The notes under the pieces: model-generated
The model's input: only the letters and a program-made list of their open reading frames with translations
Database searches by the model: none
Told to the model about the DNA's origin: nothing
Assembly (NCBI GenBank): GCA_022113835.1
Contig: JAILWY010000016.1
Location: forward strand, 13,547,501 to 13,611,500
From: Atopsyche davidsoni
Lineage: Eukaryota > Arthropoda > Insecta > Trichoptera > Hydrobiosidae
DNA: 64,000 nucleotides
Direction of reading: 5' to 3'
Part shown: one piece after another, positions 34,151-46,200 of the stretch
How positions within the stretch are numbered: the first letter of the stretch is position 1
Layout: each line of letters opens with the position of its first letter
Position numbers and translations under genes: made by a program

Positions 34151-37100
34151 TCCACAAAATAGACATATATTAAAAATACTTGTAGTGGTAGTTTTACTGC
34201 AAAATAAATTAGCATATACCTTAAGAAAAAGTTCAGTTCCGGACGATCAGCCCGCTCCCCGCTTTGCCTGCGAGTGTCGGCCCCCCGTGACGTCAGCCCT
34301 GAAGGGAGGAACCTTCCATTCGATGCCCATAAGGCTGTATTACATTACAGATTTCTTACGAAGTTTTGTACATGAACACAGTTCACAGTTAATGATAAAT
34401 GAACAATATATGATGACGTATTATTACTCGTACAAATTTATTGTGAATACAATATTTAGGTACTCGATTTGCTCACAAAACAACGATACTAATCCTGATT
34501 ATTTTGTTCTATTTTTTATATTGTTATATATTAATTAGATAGTTATTGTTTTTAAACTTATTTTTTGCTTTCATATGCCTTTTGTGTTGTGATTTTATAT
34601 CCATGTACACAATTGTATTTAAATTAACTACATTTCTAGAAAAGTATTTTTTTGAAATATCATATATATAAATATTATAATTATAAAAGTCGATGTATTT
34701 ATAATTTATCTGTAGTAAATATAATTTAAATAAAAATAATTATATTATATATTTTTTTAATGTAATTGAATTTGACAAGAAAGACATGATTTTCGAGAGC
34801 AAGTAGCGTGTTTACTCACATTCATTCTAAAACACGGTTGCCCTTTGATTGTATTTATACAGTGTGACATTAAGGATTTAAGGATTGAAGGAGTCATGTC
34901 AATTAATTTCATTGATGATCAATCACTTGGTATTGTAATAGAATTATGAATTTTTCACAAATTTAAATTTAAAATAAAAAACATATTTCATTCTCCATCA
35001 TACTTCGCTAACGAGTCGATTTTTGAGTGAATTAAATGAATAGTATTTTTTTATGTGGATGTACTGTTTTGTGATGATAATTGTTTCTCATTTAAATACG
35101 TTCAAAAATTGTATTTTTCATTATTTTTTCCTTGTTTAATTGCATTTTGGTATATTTGAGGTATTCTGATTATATTTCAATTATAAAAAAAAAATATTTT
35201 TATCGCTAATAATACATACATTTTGTTAGTATATTTAATAAATTATCTTTTTCGTTCGTTACATTACATTATATTATACATAACATTAATTAAATAAAAT
35301 CACTTAAACGGGAATGCTTGATATTGATACATAAACGAAACGAGCTCTTTTTCTTTCTAAAAGCATCGGCAAATTTGATGAACTTGAAACTTATCAAAAG
35401 AAAAGAAGAGTTTTTTTCTCTTAGTGAATTTATGGTTCTAAAATAATTCGTCTAACTTTATATTTTTAGTAGTGGAAGATTTTTTAATATTTCTTACAAA
35501 AAAATGGCAAATAAAATTTCAGTTGCGGTTTTATTAATTATACCACTTTTATGAGATAAATTTGCTAGTAAATACAACAAAATACTAAAGAAACGTAATA
35601 TAAATTTATAAATTACTTTTTATTTTAACAGATAAAAAATATTACAAAGTACTTTCAAAAAACGTATTCTTTTCTCAAAATATCTAAAAAATTCGTTTAG
35701 GACGAGAAACCTATCTGGAATCGTTAAGTTAGGTTAGTTTAGGCTCACACAGCCTTTATGCTGCTCCTTGACGCCAGACTCAATAGGGAAGGAGGAATTG
35801 TTGACTCGAGAGGCCGGCCCGGGCCCGCGGGCAAGTCCCTCGCAGGGCTGCGGAGCCGAGGACAAGACCTTCCAACCAACTGACGACTCATAAAACTCTA
35901 AAATACTATAATGCTTTCAAAGATTTATTTTCAATATTACAGCTACCACACAGTTCTCAAAAATCAAAAAAAAAAGTTTTCGTGCTTTAATTTTTTTGTT
36001 GTAAAATTAGAAATTATACAATTTTTAAATTTCCAGACACAACAATTTATGCATTGAAAAATATATATATATGAAAATAATTACAAAAACTGTGGTTTTC
36101 AAACATTTGAATGGATAAACAAGCTATTTTTTGCCTTTTTTCTTCTTTTGTGTATCTATGTTCAAATCTGCAATTCACCTTGGAAATTAGTCGGCTGGCG
36201 TATTCATATTTTATTTTGCGCTTTCTCGACCATAAAATTTTTACAACGGGTGCAAGTTGCATAAATTACAAAAATATCGAGTTTCCAAAGCATGCTGGAA
36301 ATCTTCTGATATTAGACCACATAATTTAGGCTATTTTTCAAAAAACTACCTCGTTGTTCAACTGCTCTCCGCTTAAAGTTCCTTGCAAACGAACGCTGTT
36401 CCACGTAGCAACTTTTTTTCAGACCCAACCCTGTCGCAGGCCCGCACTCGGGATGGGCGCTTTCCGGCCCAAAACGGAAATTGCCAAAGTTTGGGCCAGA
36501 TGTGCCAATCGATAATATATATTTTTTCATTTTTCATAGTCTCGACTATGAAATTGTAGTATTTATCATATTTTTAGAAAATTTATTTCACATTTATCTC
36601 TTCTGTTTAATGGACTCGTTTTTTTTATATTTTCAACGTAACGAAATAATCCACAACGCACATTTTTCTATAGTGACGCAGCATATTTCTATTGAAACCG
36701 TTGTCACTATGAATAACACATGGTATTAAATTTGTATTATTACAAATAAAAGTATAAAAAAGATTTCAAGTCATTAAGCAAACATAAATCAATAAGAGGG
36801 TAAAAAAATATACATTTATAATAATAATTTTTAAAAGTTTATAATTATAATTTTGATCTAAAGCGCTCCACGCACGTATCAACAAATTGACGTCTCGTTC
36901 AACAAATTGAACAAAGGTGTAGTTATAACCAGTGGTCTTTGTGAAATTTCGCCGATTTTCACAGGTATATGGTATTTGTTTTTCCCTTTATAAATTAAAT
37001 AGTTTGAATAAACAGCCATAATTAACTTTAAAATATATTTTATTAAATATATTATTCGACCGATGATCATACTTATTAAGCCGGTAAAGATATGCATTAT

Positions 37101-38552
37101 ATTGGCATAATAGTTTGACAAGAAAAATTTCCTATATTAGTTAAATTTAAGGTACAAGATGTTCTGTGGCTCATGTTTTGGAGCTTGAGAAAATCTACTC
37201 AGAATAGTATATTTATATTTTGAGAGAACGTTAAATGAAAAATTTAAGTTTTATTTTAGAAATAATTATATAAAATCTGTCAATTTAAAAAAATAATAAT
37301 GAAATTCAACGAATGATTGTATCTAGAAAAGTTGTTTAAAATCACTTTAAATAAACTTTTATCTCTAGTCATGGTCTTCCAGATCAGGTTCTTCTAAATC
37401 ATAACCGTATGAGGTTTAGGAAACCAATAAAAACTTATTACGAAATGACACGTGAGTGTGGCGGGGGAAGGTGGAGGAGGGTGAGGGCCGGTAGGGGTGC
37501 AGCAAGGCGGGCGAGGGTTGAGTAGCCCTGCGAGTGCCCAATAACATAATATAATACAATAAACCTGCATTGATATTCAAAACAAAACAAAACCAATATT
37601 TCATTATGATCATTACTGATATTATATTTTGAAACTAAATTTTTTTTTTTTAAGAACTTTCATTAAAATAAATATGAAAATAAAAGTCATGTTTACCTTA
37701 ATCAATAATCAAAAAAATCTTCCAATAAAAGAAATTAAAAACCTCTAAATTGATCAAGCATTTATTATTATGGGGTTATTGCCTTGGTTGAACTTTTAAA
37801 AACTTGGAAATTGACTCGTACAAAGCAAATATGAAAATGAAATGACGCGGTACAGCACGCCAGTCGCAAGTATGTGTGCGCCATTACTAGAGGCATTTTA
37901 CTTTATACGAACAATATTTTCGGTAAATACTTTCACCGTGTTCTCAGGGACGATAAAGGCTCTGTCGTGAAAATAAATAATATTCTGATGCAAACCTCGG
38001 CACGCGAGGCGCCGAGCTGCGCCGAGGCCGCCGCTTTATTTAAATGTTATTATTTTATTTGAAACTCATAAATCATTCGTTGTTTGAATTAATTCATGCT
38101 ATTGATTCGAACCAAACAACAATAAGCGTGTAACGTTTGATTACTGTAAATATAGCTTCAAATGCTCTCCAGAGAGCGAGTCATTGGCAATATTCTGTGT
38201 AAAGATTTTTTGTATAAAAGTATACACTTAAATATACTAGGTCACAAATGGGGCTTATAGTTCACAAGCTATTTTTAGTTGATATTTCGATCAAAAACGA
38301 AAGGTTCGATATATGTAGGCCTCCCCATAATGTCTCCATGCTCTACGACCGTCAGCTACTCTCTCTGTCGAGTCGTTTCTGCCTGCTAGGTAAGCCCATC
38401 CACCTGCCGAGACTTCAGCGTCCTTTTAATAACGTTTTGGTGTGCTTTCTAGTTGAGTGCATGTGTGTGAAAGTGTAGTTGAATTTTTTCATGACGTTAG
38501 CATTTGGTATATTTTAAACAAGGACAAGGCATTAGTTTGGTGAAGATCCATA
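34151..38552. other. Gene-free AT-rich stretch with GC-rich patches
   Basis: GC-rich patches lie at about 34240-34330, 35750-35890, 36400-36500, 37440-37540 and 37970-38035. A splice-flanked open patch at about 38319-38390 (donor CTAG followed by GTAAGC) is too weak to call an exon. I recognise no gene. Confidence 0.35.
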
Positions 38553-38639
38553 TTTATGATAAATAAGATAACTTTTGAACATTTGAATTATCGCATTACT
38601 CACGTGAAGCATTTCAAAAGTTATCTTATTTATCATAAA
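38553..38639. repeat. Perfect 27-bp inverted repeat with 33-nt loop
   Basis: 38553-38579 (TTTATGATAAATAAGATAAC...) is exactly complementary to 38613-38639 with no mismatch. The loop is 33 nt. Perfect pairing suggests a recent foldback insertion or an inverted-repeat small-RNA source rather than a typical miRNA, which usually has bulges. Confidence 0.65.
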
Positions 38640-38697
38640 AATAAAACAATAAAAATTATTTTTTATTGTTGAAAATTAATTAAAACTTATTATATAT

Positions 38698-38865
38698 TCA
38701 ATATTTTTGACAGAGAGTACTTGGTGGAATTCCATTTTAACTAAATCTTTATTATAAATTTGATAATACTAGCGTGAACGGTTGGCAAAACCGGTCAACA
38801 ATAAAAAAAAATTCTCGTGAAAAAATCATTCAAGTGTTTTATTTAATGTATTAAAATATATTAAC
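38698..38865. repeat. Dispersed repeat family 1 with hammerhead-like core
   Basis: The forward terminus (TCAATATTTTTGACAGAGAG) is followed by a + core at 38759-38796: TTGATAA-T with a decayed stem (ACTAGC/GTTGGC), then AAAA in place of GAAA, then CCGGTC. Confidence 0.75.
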
Positions 38866-39495
38866 CAAAAAAAGTTCAAATTGTAAGACCAAGAAAAATA
38901 TAACTTTAGTCATGAACGTTTGATAAATTATGCCAGTACAAATTATAAAGCTTAATAATTTTATTATTAATAAATTTAATTAAAATATACAATAATAGTA
39001 GTAGTGCGTTAAAATACACTTATATATATAGAAGACGAAAAGGTTATACTAACGATATTGAAATCATAAATTAACTTCAAATATTTCTATTGAAATATGA
39101 CTAATTTTCCACTTTGGTAAATAAATATACACGCTTTCTTTTTCAAAAATGTCAGGGACTGCGTATTTTGAATTATGTTAAATTTATCTTACTTTCTGGT
39201 CGCAAAAGTCAAATATGAAGATTTCAAATTTCCGAAGTGACATAAATCGCAAAGAAAACATCTCTCCGACGCTAATCTCCCAGAAGAAAATTTAAATCTC
39301 ACGATGGACTACACTCCGTGCCTCAAAGAAATTCCGGACCGGAAATGCTGGTGGACGACTCCCCGGACCATCGACGCTCTATTTACTTGAAACTTTTGAG
39401 CTTATTTTGCGCTTAACGTATCGTGGGAACAAATGTATTCGAAGGTTTTGGCAGCCGTTATTATTGGATATTCTTCATTGTTGGGAGTTGTCTCC

Positions 39496-39563
39496 CACGT
39501 TTCGGTCATGCTTGGTTACCGACTCTACGCTAGCTCTCGGGATCCAGCATGATGGAGTCTTCA
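39496..39563 (-). repeat. Hammerhead-like motif, family 4
   Basis: On the minus strand: TTGAAGA, a long hairpin with stem TCATGC/GCATGA plus TGG/CCA, then GAAAC and GTGG. The H17-equivalent base is G, so a ribozyme here would be inactive. It sits in a GC-richer patch (about 39290-39560). The next bases, TGGGAG and CTCCCA, form another small hairpin. Confidence 0.45.
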
Positions 39564-39812
39564 AAGAGTTTTAATAACAGAGTTTCTACTATCTCCAAAT
39601 GTGTCTTTCCTTGATGTTAGCGATTCAGCAAAAACTTAGTGTTAAAGTACATTCAATTAAATAGCACACTTCAGTATTATTTGTGAAACTGCTAAACAGA
39701 AAACATTGAAAAAAATTAAGTATCTCGATTATACCGTTTAAATCGTTTGAATTTTGTTACCTAATTTGATCAAAAATACTTTAACTGTAAACATTATGTG
39801 AGATATAAGTTA

Positions 39813-39858
39813 TCAATATTTGTGACAGAGAGTACTTGGTGGAATATAATTTTAATAT
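39813..39858 (+). repeat. Dispersed repeat family 1, terminus fragment
   Basis: TCAATATTTGTGACAGAGAG then TACTTGGTGGAAT; the rest of the unit is absent. Confidence 0.75.
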
Positions 39859-40334
39859 TTAATTCAAAATATAATTTAGGATATAGGCATTTCCTTAATT
39901 CATTTTACTTGCCAGTTCAATGCTCCAAATTTTTTTTTCTTTTGGTTAAATAATTTTTATGAATAAATCATACTTTTCAATAATTTTTTTGAAGCCATCT
40001 TTTAGAAAGGAAATAGTTAATACTTACCTATATATCAAAAATGAAATATTTCTGAAACCCTGGCCTCCATTCTTCAGTCGCCGGCACCGGGAAAGGGTAT
40101 ATTCGATCTTCTCACTCTGGAATTCTCAGTGAAGCTCTGGCGAACACAATGTGGCCGGGGCGGGCGGCCGCGCACCCTTCAAATGCAGGGTTACTCTTCA
40201 TTCATGGTGTTGTTGTGACCGTGGACAAAGACAAAAGCACTCATTGAAAAAATATTTAACTAATCTTATAGATTATCGAGGAATTTTTGTCTAATTGCAC
40301 TCCTTATGCAAAATATGTGCAAAAACTAGTATTT

Positions 40335-40336
<2 letters not shown>

Positions 40337-40383
<47 letters not shown>
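40337..40383. repeat. (TA)n microsatellite at the end of a Tigger-like relic
   Basis: About 23 TA units immediately before the element starting at 40384. Confidence 0.9.
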
Positions 40384-40386
<3 letters not shown>

Positions 40387-40771
40387 GCTTTACGCGACCC
40401 CGTTATGCGCGGTTTCACTATAACGCGAATTTCAAATTTCGCGTTAAAATGCCTCGCATTACGCGAATTTCTTATTTAAGAATGTGTATGAACATAATGT
40501 AGTCATTGACTTCTCTTAACAATTAAAAACAGCGTTGGGTGCTATGAACGTATTTTACAAGAACGTAAAAGAAACGCTTCCCAAAAGACAATAGATGTAT
40601 TTTTCAGTAAAAATTACATGTAATACTGCATAAAGTGATTGATTCAAATGATTCGTTTTTTTTGTATTAAGTTTTGACTATGTATGTTAATCATAAACCC
40701 CGATATACGCGAATTTCACTTAACGCAATTTTTTCCAGAACGTAGCCGTCGCGTGAAGCGGGGTATTACTG
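40384..40771. mobile_element. Non-autonomous pogo/Tigger-like DNA transposon relic
   Basis: The right end reads, inverted, TACAGTAATACCCCGCTTCA and continues as ACGCGACGGCTACGTT. The left side repeats related words (CGCTTTACGCGACCCCG, TTTCACTATAACGCGAATTT). CAGTAATACCCC-type ends followed by repeated 'ACGCGAATTTC' words are typical of Tigger-type elements of the Tc1/mariner superfamily, which insert at TA. The interior has no transposase frame, so this is a short non-autonomous copy. The left terminus is eroded by or into the TA microsatellite. Confidence 0.55.
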
Positions 40772-41169
40772 TATATATATATATAAATAACTCATTTCAG
40801 TTTACGAATAACATGGTCCCCATACAGCGGGTAGTTTCAGGGTAAGTAGAGTAGCCCTAGCCAGAGGCTGAGGTCCAACCCTATCGCACATTGGAAACCC
40901 CCACCATCCTACTCATAAATCCAGTTTAGGGCACGTAGCACTCGGACAATACGATTATAACGTCTATAAATATTATATAAAACGCGATTTATTAACAGCC
41001 GCCACTTAATTTTCTGCTAACGTTTATATTATTTTAACACCTTAATAAAACATTTATTACCTTTTGGAAAATAAACTTAATGTTTGACCTTTCATGCTTA
41101 ATTTTGATAATTTATTGTTCATATTACTAAAAATCCACCAACATTGTTTTAAGATTTTTATTTACAAGT

Positions 41170-41245
41170 GAACAACGAGAAAAATACCCGACACGTGTAG
41201 GATTCAAATCCACACTCAATTACAGTAGCACTGTAACTTTTAAAT
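41170..41245 (-). repeat. Possible tRNA-derived SINE head
   Basis: The minus strand has a B-box-like GAGTGTGGATTTGAATCC followed by TACACGTGT. The 3' continuation resembles the minus-strand segment at about 9130. Degenerate. Confidence 0.35.
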
Positions 41246-41465
41246 TTAAATCATCTGCTGGTGCTTTTCTAATTTACATAGTTTTTGGTAGATAAATATG
41301 TGTACAAGGTTTACAATTATACCGGTATACGAATATATTTATATAGTATACCAATATTTGATTAATTATTGATTAATTGATTATTGATTATATTTGATTT
41401 ATTGTATTTTTGACAACTTTTGTGATTGAAAAAGGGTTAGGTTAGGTTATTGAAATCAAAATATT

Positions 41466-41467
<2 letters not shown>

Positions 41468-41528
<61 letters not shown>
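41468..41528. repeat. Long (TA)n microsatellite
   Basis: About 30 uninterrupted TA units, the longest simple repeat in the window. Confidence 0.95.
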
Positions 41529-41530
<2 letters not shown>

Positions 41531-41608
41531 CTATTGGACGACGTTGTGTCCTCAATATACTTTAGCCAATCGATTAACTCACAAAAAACAATGTAAACAA
41601 ATAATTTA

Positions 41609-42532
41609 ATACAAGGTGTCCAAACAGTGTATCGGGTATTTGTTAGTTCAGTAAAACAAAAACTACTAGTTATCAAGTTTTTTTTTAAATTCTTAACTAT
41701 AGAATACAAAATGGAAAAATATTTCGAAAAAATGATGTTATCCAAATGGTGACCGTTACGCTGCTGGCACTCTTCTAATCTGGAACAAAGATTTCTGATA
41801 ACACGCTAACAGGGTGTCCAAAAAATGTATCGGGTATTTGTTTTAGCGTTGAAGTTGATTTGGAGTGGTTGGGGGGCGCGATAGGGAAATCGTGGAGTTT
41901 GCCATTTTGTGGAGTTTTAGTCGCTATGAAGTAGTACCCAGGGACGCATCGCACTTTTTGCGTACAAGCGTATTATCGTAACGGTGATCCAATAGTGACT
42001 GCTCAACGTTTGTATCGTGCGGAGTATCGAACACGCAGTGCACCAAGTGACGATAGCATTAGAAAATGTTCGAAAATACAGGTGCGACGGTAAAAATTAA
42101 AAACTCTTGTCGCCCTCGTTTAGTCTACAACCAGGAAACAATCGAAGAAGTGGAAGCGTCAGTTCGTCAAAATCCGTATTTATCCATCCGAAAGCGAAGC
42201 CAAGCGTTGAACATTAAAAAATCGTCTTTGCATTCGATTTTAAAGAAAGATTTGCATTTAAAAGCGTATAAAATTCAATTGGTGCAAGAATTGAATGATT
42301 CGGACTACGCAAATTGCTTTAACAAAATGCTGCGGCGATTCAACAACTTTCAATCTTTGTTCCAGATTAGAAGAATGCCAGCAGCGTAACGGTCACCATT
42401 TGGATAATTTAATTGTTATAATTTTCCATTTTGTATTCTTATAATCAACAATTAAAAAAAATACTTGATTACTAGTAGTTTTTGTTTTACTGAACAAACA
42501 AATACCCGATACTCTGTTTGGACATCCTGTAT
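41609..42532 (+). mobile_element. Rearranged Tc1/mariner-superfamily element
   Basis: The outer ends are inverted repeats beginning TACA[A/G]G[G/A]TGTCCAAACAG and continuing GTATCGGGTATTTGTT, consistent with TA target sites. The inverted match extends inward about 180 bp (41610-41795 versus 42350-42531). A third terminus-like copy (CAGGGTGTCCAAAAAATGTA) lies at about 41812 in the same orientation as the left one. This suggests the element's right end was duplicated in inverted orientation in front of its true left end. It contains a broken, internally deleted transposase (separate entry). Confidence 0.75.
41970..42430 (+). pseudogene. Internally deleted mariner-type transposase
   Basis: The frame upstream of 42066 encodes RLYRAEYRTRSAPSDDSIRK, part of the first helix-turn-helix region. 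A frameshift near 42064 then leads into FENTGATVKI, a basic CRPR segment and the second HTH (SIRKRSQALNIKKSSLHSIL, then KKDLHLKAYKIQLVQEL). Soon after, the frame meets a deletion. In a different frame 42350-42410 encodes RLEECQQRNGHHLDNL, which matches the extreme C-terminus of such transposases. The whole catalytic DDE core is therefore absent. In the intact family this enzyme binds the terminal repeats and moves the element by cut and paste; this copy cannot. Its C-terminal segment recurs inverted at about 41730-41795. Confidence 0.75.
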
Positions 42533-42724
42533 TAATTTTTTATTTTTTATTTTACAAAAAATGATTATCATGAATAATTTCCATTCAAAATTAAATCAAA
42601 CATATTCATATTATTATATTGGTCTCATTTTTACTGCAATTGTTTAGGTGAACATTTCAAGTGTCGCTACTAAAACAAAAATCCAGCGTTACTTCACTTA
42701 TAAATTTAAAAACCAAACAAATTT

Positions 42725-42825
42725 TATTTCTCATGTGGGATTCGAACTTCTTTGGACTTCTCCTTCTGTTTCTGGGAGCTTCTTATCCGTGCGACTCAAA
42801 CGATTACATCATACATAATTTAAGG
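42725..42825 (-). repeat. Possible tRNA-derived SINE head
   Basis: The minus strand has a B-box-like AGTTCGAATCCCACATGAG, preceded by GAGTCGCACGGATAAGAAGC, which could be a decayed A-box region. Confidence 0.35.
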
Positions 42826-43127
42826 TAACAGTGGAGATTAAAGGTTTTATTTGGCGCATTTTCTTTTCTTGCTCGCTTTTATTTATGTACAAACAGCCTT
42901 TTATATTTATGGATGGTACACGAAACAATTCACAGCGCCTTGGGTGTTTAATCTGAAAGGCAATACGTTTAAAAAAAAACTTCATACCGAGTAGCGAAAT
43001 GGTGACTGATAAATAATTAATCTCGAGTAAATCACTATATTTAAATTGTTTTCAATATTAGTAGTTATTAACAATAAAAAAAAATAGGTGCCATCAATAA
43101 AACAATATAAAGTTAAGTAACCGATTT

Positions 43128-43199
43128 GGTCACGAATCGCGGGATTCAAACCCGCGCTAACGACTTCTGCAGCTCGTGCACTGAGACGAGAGCTCACCC
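43128..43199 (-). repeat. tRNA-derived SINE head
   Basis: On the minus strand a good T-arm, GCGGGTTTGAATCCCGC (five paired bases, seven-base loop), is preceded by TCTCAGTGCACGAGCTGCAG, resembling an A box and anticodon arm. The acceptor ends do not pair fully, so I favour a SINE head over a functional tRNA gene. An AT-rich tail continues toward lower coordinates. Confidence 0.5.
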
Positions 43200-43259
43200 T
43201 TCACGAGCTAGTACGGAACCGATGCACCTTGTTTACATTAAAAGCTGATTGTTTTTACA

Positions 43260-46200
43260 TATCACTGATTCCAAGTAGTAAGTAAAAAAACAAAAAAATA
43301 TCCTTAAAAAGTAGTTTAAATTCTTTGTTATTTAGATTTTAGAGAAAACTATAACGTCGTCATTAATTACCAATATATTTAAAGCTTGTAACAGAATTAT
43401 TTTTTTACCGTGTATAATAATTACAAAGCCTATTTACGCATAATCTGACAAGAAAAATCTTAGAATTGATCGCCTGGATATTGCATCTTCATAAATAGTT
43501 TCGGTTGCGATTTTGTTGTCTATTTCCAACAGGTCGTTGGAGCACGCAGTAGGTATTAACTCCATAATAAATTATTGTTTTTTATCAAATATTTGTTCGC
43601 TTGAAAATCGGCTTTAAATTATAACATGAACACTTCTTCTATTAGAAATCGTTTAAAACTAATCTAATTAATACGTATTTTCACCTCAATGTGGGAAAAT
43701 TTCTTAATGGATAAATTGAGTTACTTCAGAATCACAGACAGAATACAAGTCGGTTCTAGTATTTGTGCATGCCCAACAGAGAAATGGTGATGACAAAGGC
43801 AATTAAATATAATGTTTTCATATTTTACTCACTTCTTTAAACACTGTCAATATTCGAAACATCTACGCTCATGTGTTTTGAGGTCATCTATATTATCTCA
43901 TTTGACTCCCGGCGTGTTCATTGACTCGCTCTTTAAGTCTAAATACTTAAAACGAGAACGAGTTACCTACATCGTTATGTGTTTCAGAAGCTATCTTCGA
44001 AGATATCAAAGTATTTATCTGACGTTAATATTTTTGACATTAACTTGCAGGTGTATGATTACTTGAAGTAATTATTTTTTACTGAAAAGCTACCCCAAAG
44101 ATGATCGTCAACGTTGTTAAACATTAAAACTTTTCAAATCTCTCGACAAGACTCCGGCGCTACGTCAGACGCGACAGGAGAGCTTTTTACGACCTTAAAA
44201 AAATACAATTTACCACCAATCTCACTTTTTTACGAGAAAATCTGAAACGGACAACCAAAAAAGAAGCAGTAATTAAAATGATCCGTGTCAAATGTACTAG
44301 CGGGAGCCGTTCTTCAGGGCGGGATAAGAGCCGCCCTCCGGTCTTGTAAATAAATGAATTGAGCCGCGCCACGAGGAACTCATAATTCCGGGAGATTTAG
44401 AGGGGCGCGCTCTCGAGCCTCGCTTTTTACCCAAACGGCGCAAAATAGGTGTTAATATAATAAGAATGGAAAAAAATAAAGGACAAACAACCACTACTCC
44501 GTGTGAGCTCCAGCTCTTGCGCAATTATTTGTCTTTATTACTTTTTTTGGTAAAATTTAATAAGTGTTTTCACTTTTTTTAATGCTCGAGTTTTTATTTT
44601 ATAAAATATTTTTACCATTGGAGATGATTTAATTTCATATTTTTTTCATCATACTTTTACTTTGATATTTTTTGCGTAAACGTTTTTGGGAAATTTTACA
44701 AACTCTTTTCATTGATTTATTTCTATGGGAAACAAATTTATTTTGATTTTATGAGTGAAAAAAATTAAATTGTGTTTCATTGTAACTTAATAATAAAAAA
44801 TATTTCAATGTCTTAACTGGATATTCTTTAAAACTATTTAGTTAGGAATGTGTTTAAAAATTATTTACAAATTATCTGCTTTCATAAATTACCTGACGGT
44901 GGCTAAAATTTTACTTAAACTCAATAAAATAAGTGTTTGATTTATAATTGTATTCGCTTCCATAAGTGTTACAATTTTTTTTCCTTATAAGTGACAATTA
45001 CCAACCCTCATACTCTTCACCGTACAGGCCCAGGTCTAAATATTACGTAGCGTATTGAAATATTAAGAAAAGAAAGAAAAATCTTGCATATCCTTCAGAT
45101 AAATACACACGCCCTAAAATATGAGTCCCATTTCTTATAAAAGTGAATAAAGCCTTACCGTCTTCACTTTATGTAACACAAAATAAATGCCTACCACTTT
45201 GAATGTAAGTTTATATACATCATATAAATAAATTATTTGCTCTTGTGTGTAAAAAATGTAATGACACCATTTTTTGTGATTGCGGGAATGAATTGGAGTC
45301 AATTTCAGTTTCTTTGTTCTGTCAATTTCATATGAATATAAATTCTGAACATTTTATTATTTTGTTATTATATTTATTTTATGGGAGCTGTAAGTAATAA
45401 TATTATTTAATTAAATAATATTTGAAATTGATAAATACAAAGAATACACTCACTCTTAAATTTAAATTAGTCTAAGTATCCATGGTACAAAAAATTATCA
45501 TTTATTAAGGCTCAAACTTGATGATATTAGAATAAAAATACTTGTGATTATATTATCAGTTAGTCAATCGTTGAAAATAATTTGTAAAAACACATTAAAT
45601 AATTTGTATGTATTATAATTTAGGTTTGAAGAATAATTATGGCTCATGTGTATTTTCATTTATTTTAAGTGTTCAGTGTTTAAATGGTCAGTTATTAATT
45701 TTAGAAGTTAATTCTCATTTTTCACTTCATCTATTGAATTTTCATCCGTAATTAATAATGTCAACCCTAACGCATGGGGATATTAATCTCAATAATTTCC
45801 ATCGGGTCTAGTTTTATTGGAGTGCCTTGTGTGGAGTGGAGTTCTAGCCAATTATACGCAATGAGTATTTCTGCAGCTTGCAATAAATAATCTCCTGATG
45901 TTTATATAATGCATCATTATCTATAGAAGTTCAAAACATACACATAAGCTAATTATACTTTACTTTTAGTGTGTAAATATTATACAACTTATTTTAATAA
46001 GTTGTTCGTATTTCATAATTTCATTCATTCAATCTGACCAAAAATAATTTATTTAGTTGATTTTATAAAAATGAGATAATATTTCATTAATTTAAATTAC
46101 TTTTATAATTGTTGAAATAATCATAAATTTTCAGATAAATCATATGTAAAAGCATTTTAATTTGGAGCGAAGTTATTATATTTAAACTAATTTTTTTTTC

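Noticed and set aside
34140..34538. 132-codon + strand frame
   Set aside because: It mixes AT-rich Tyr/Ile/Asn runs with a GC-patch segment. No domain or splice support.
38319..38390. Exon-like segment before a GTAAGC donor
   Set aside because: The acceptor is poor, only one frame is open through to the donor, and no conserved motif is visible.
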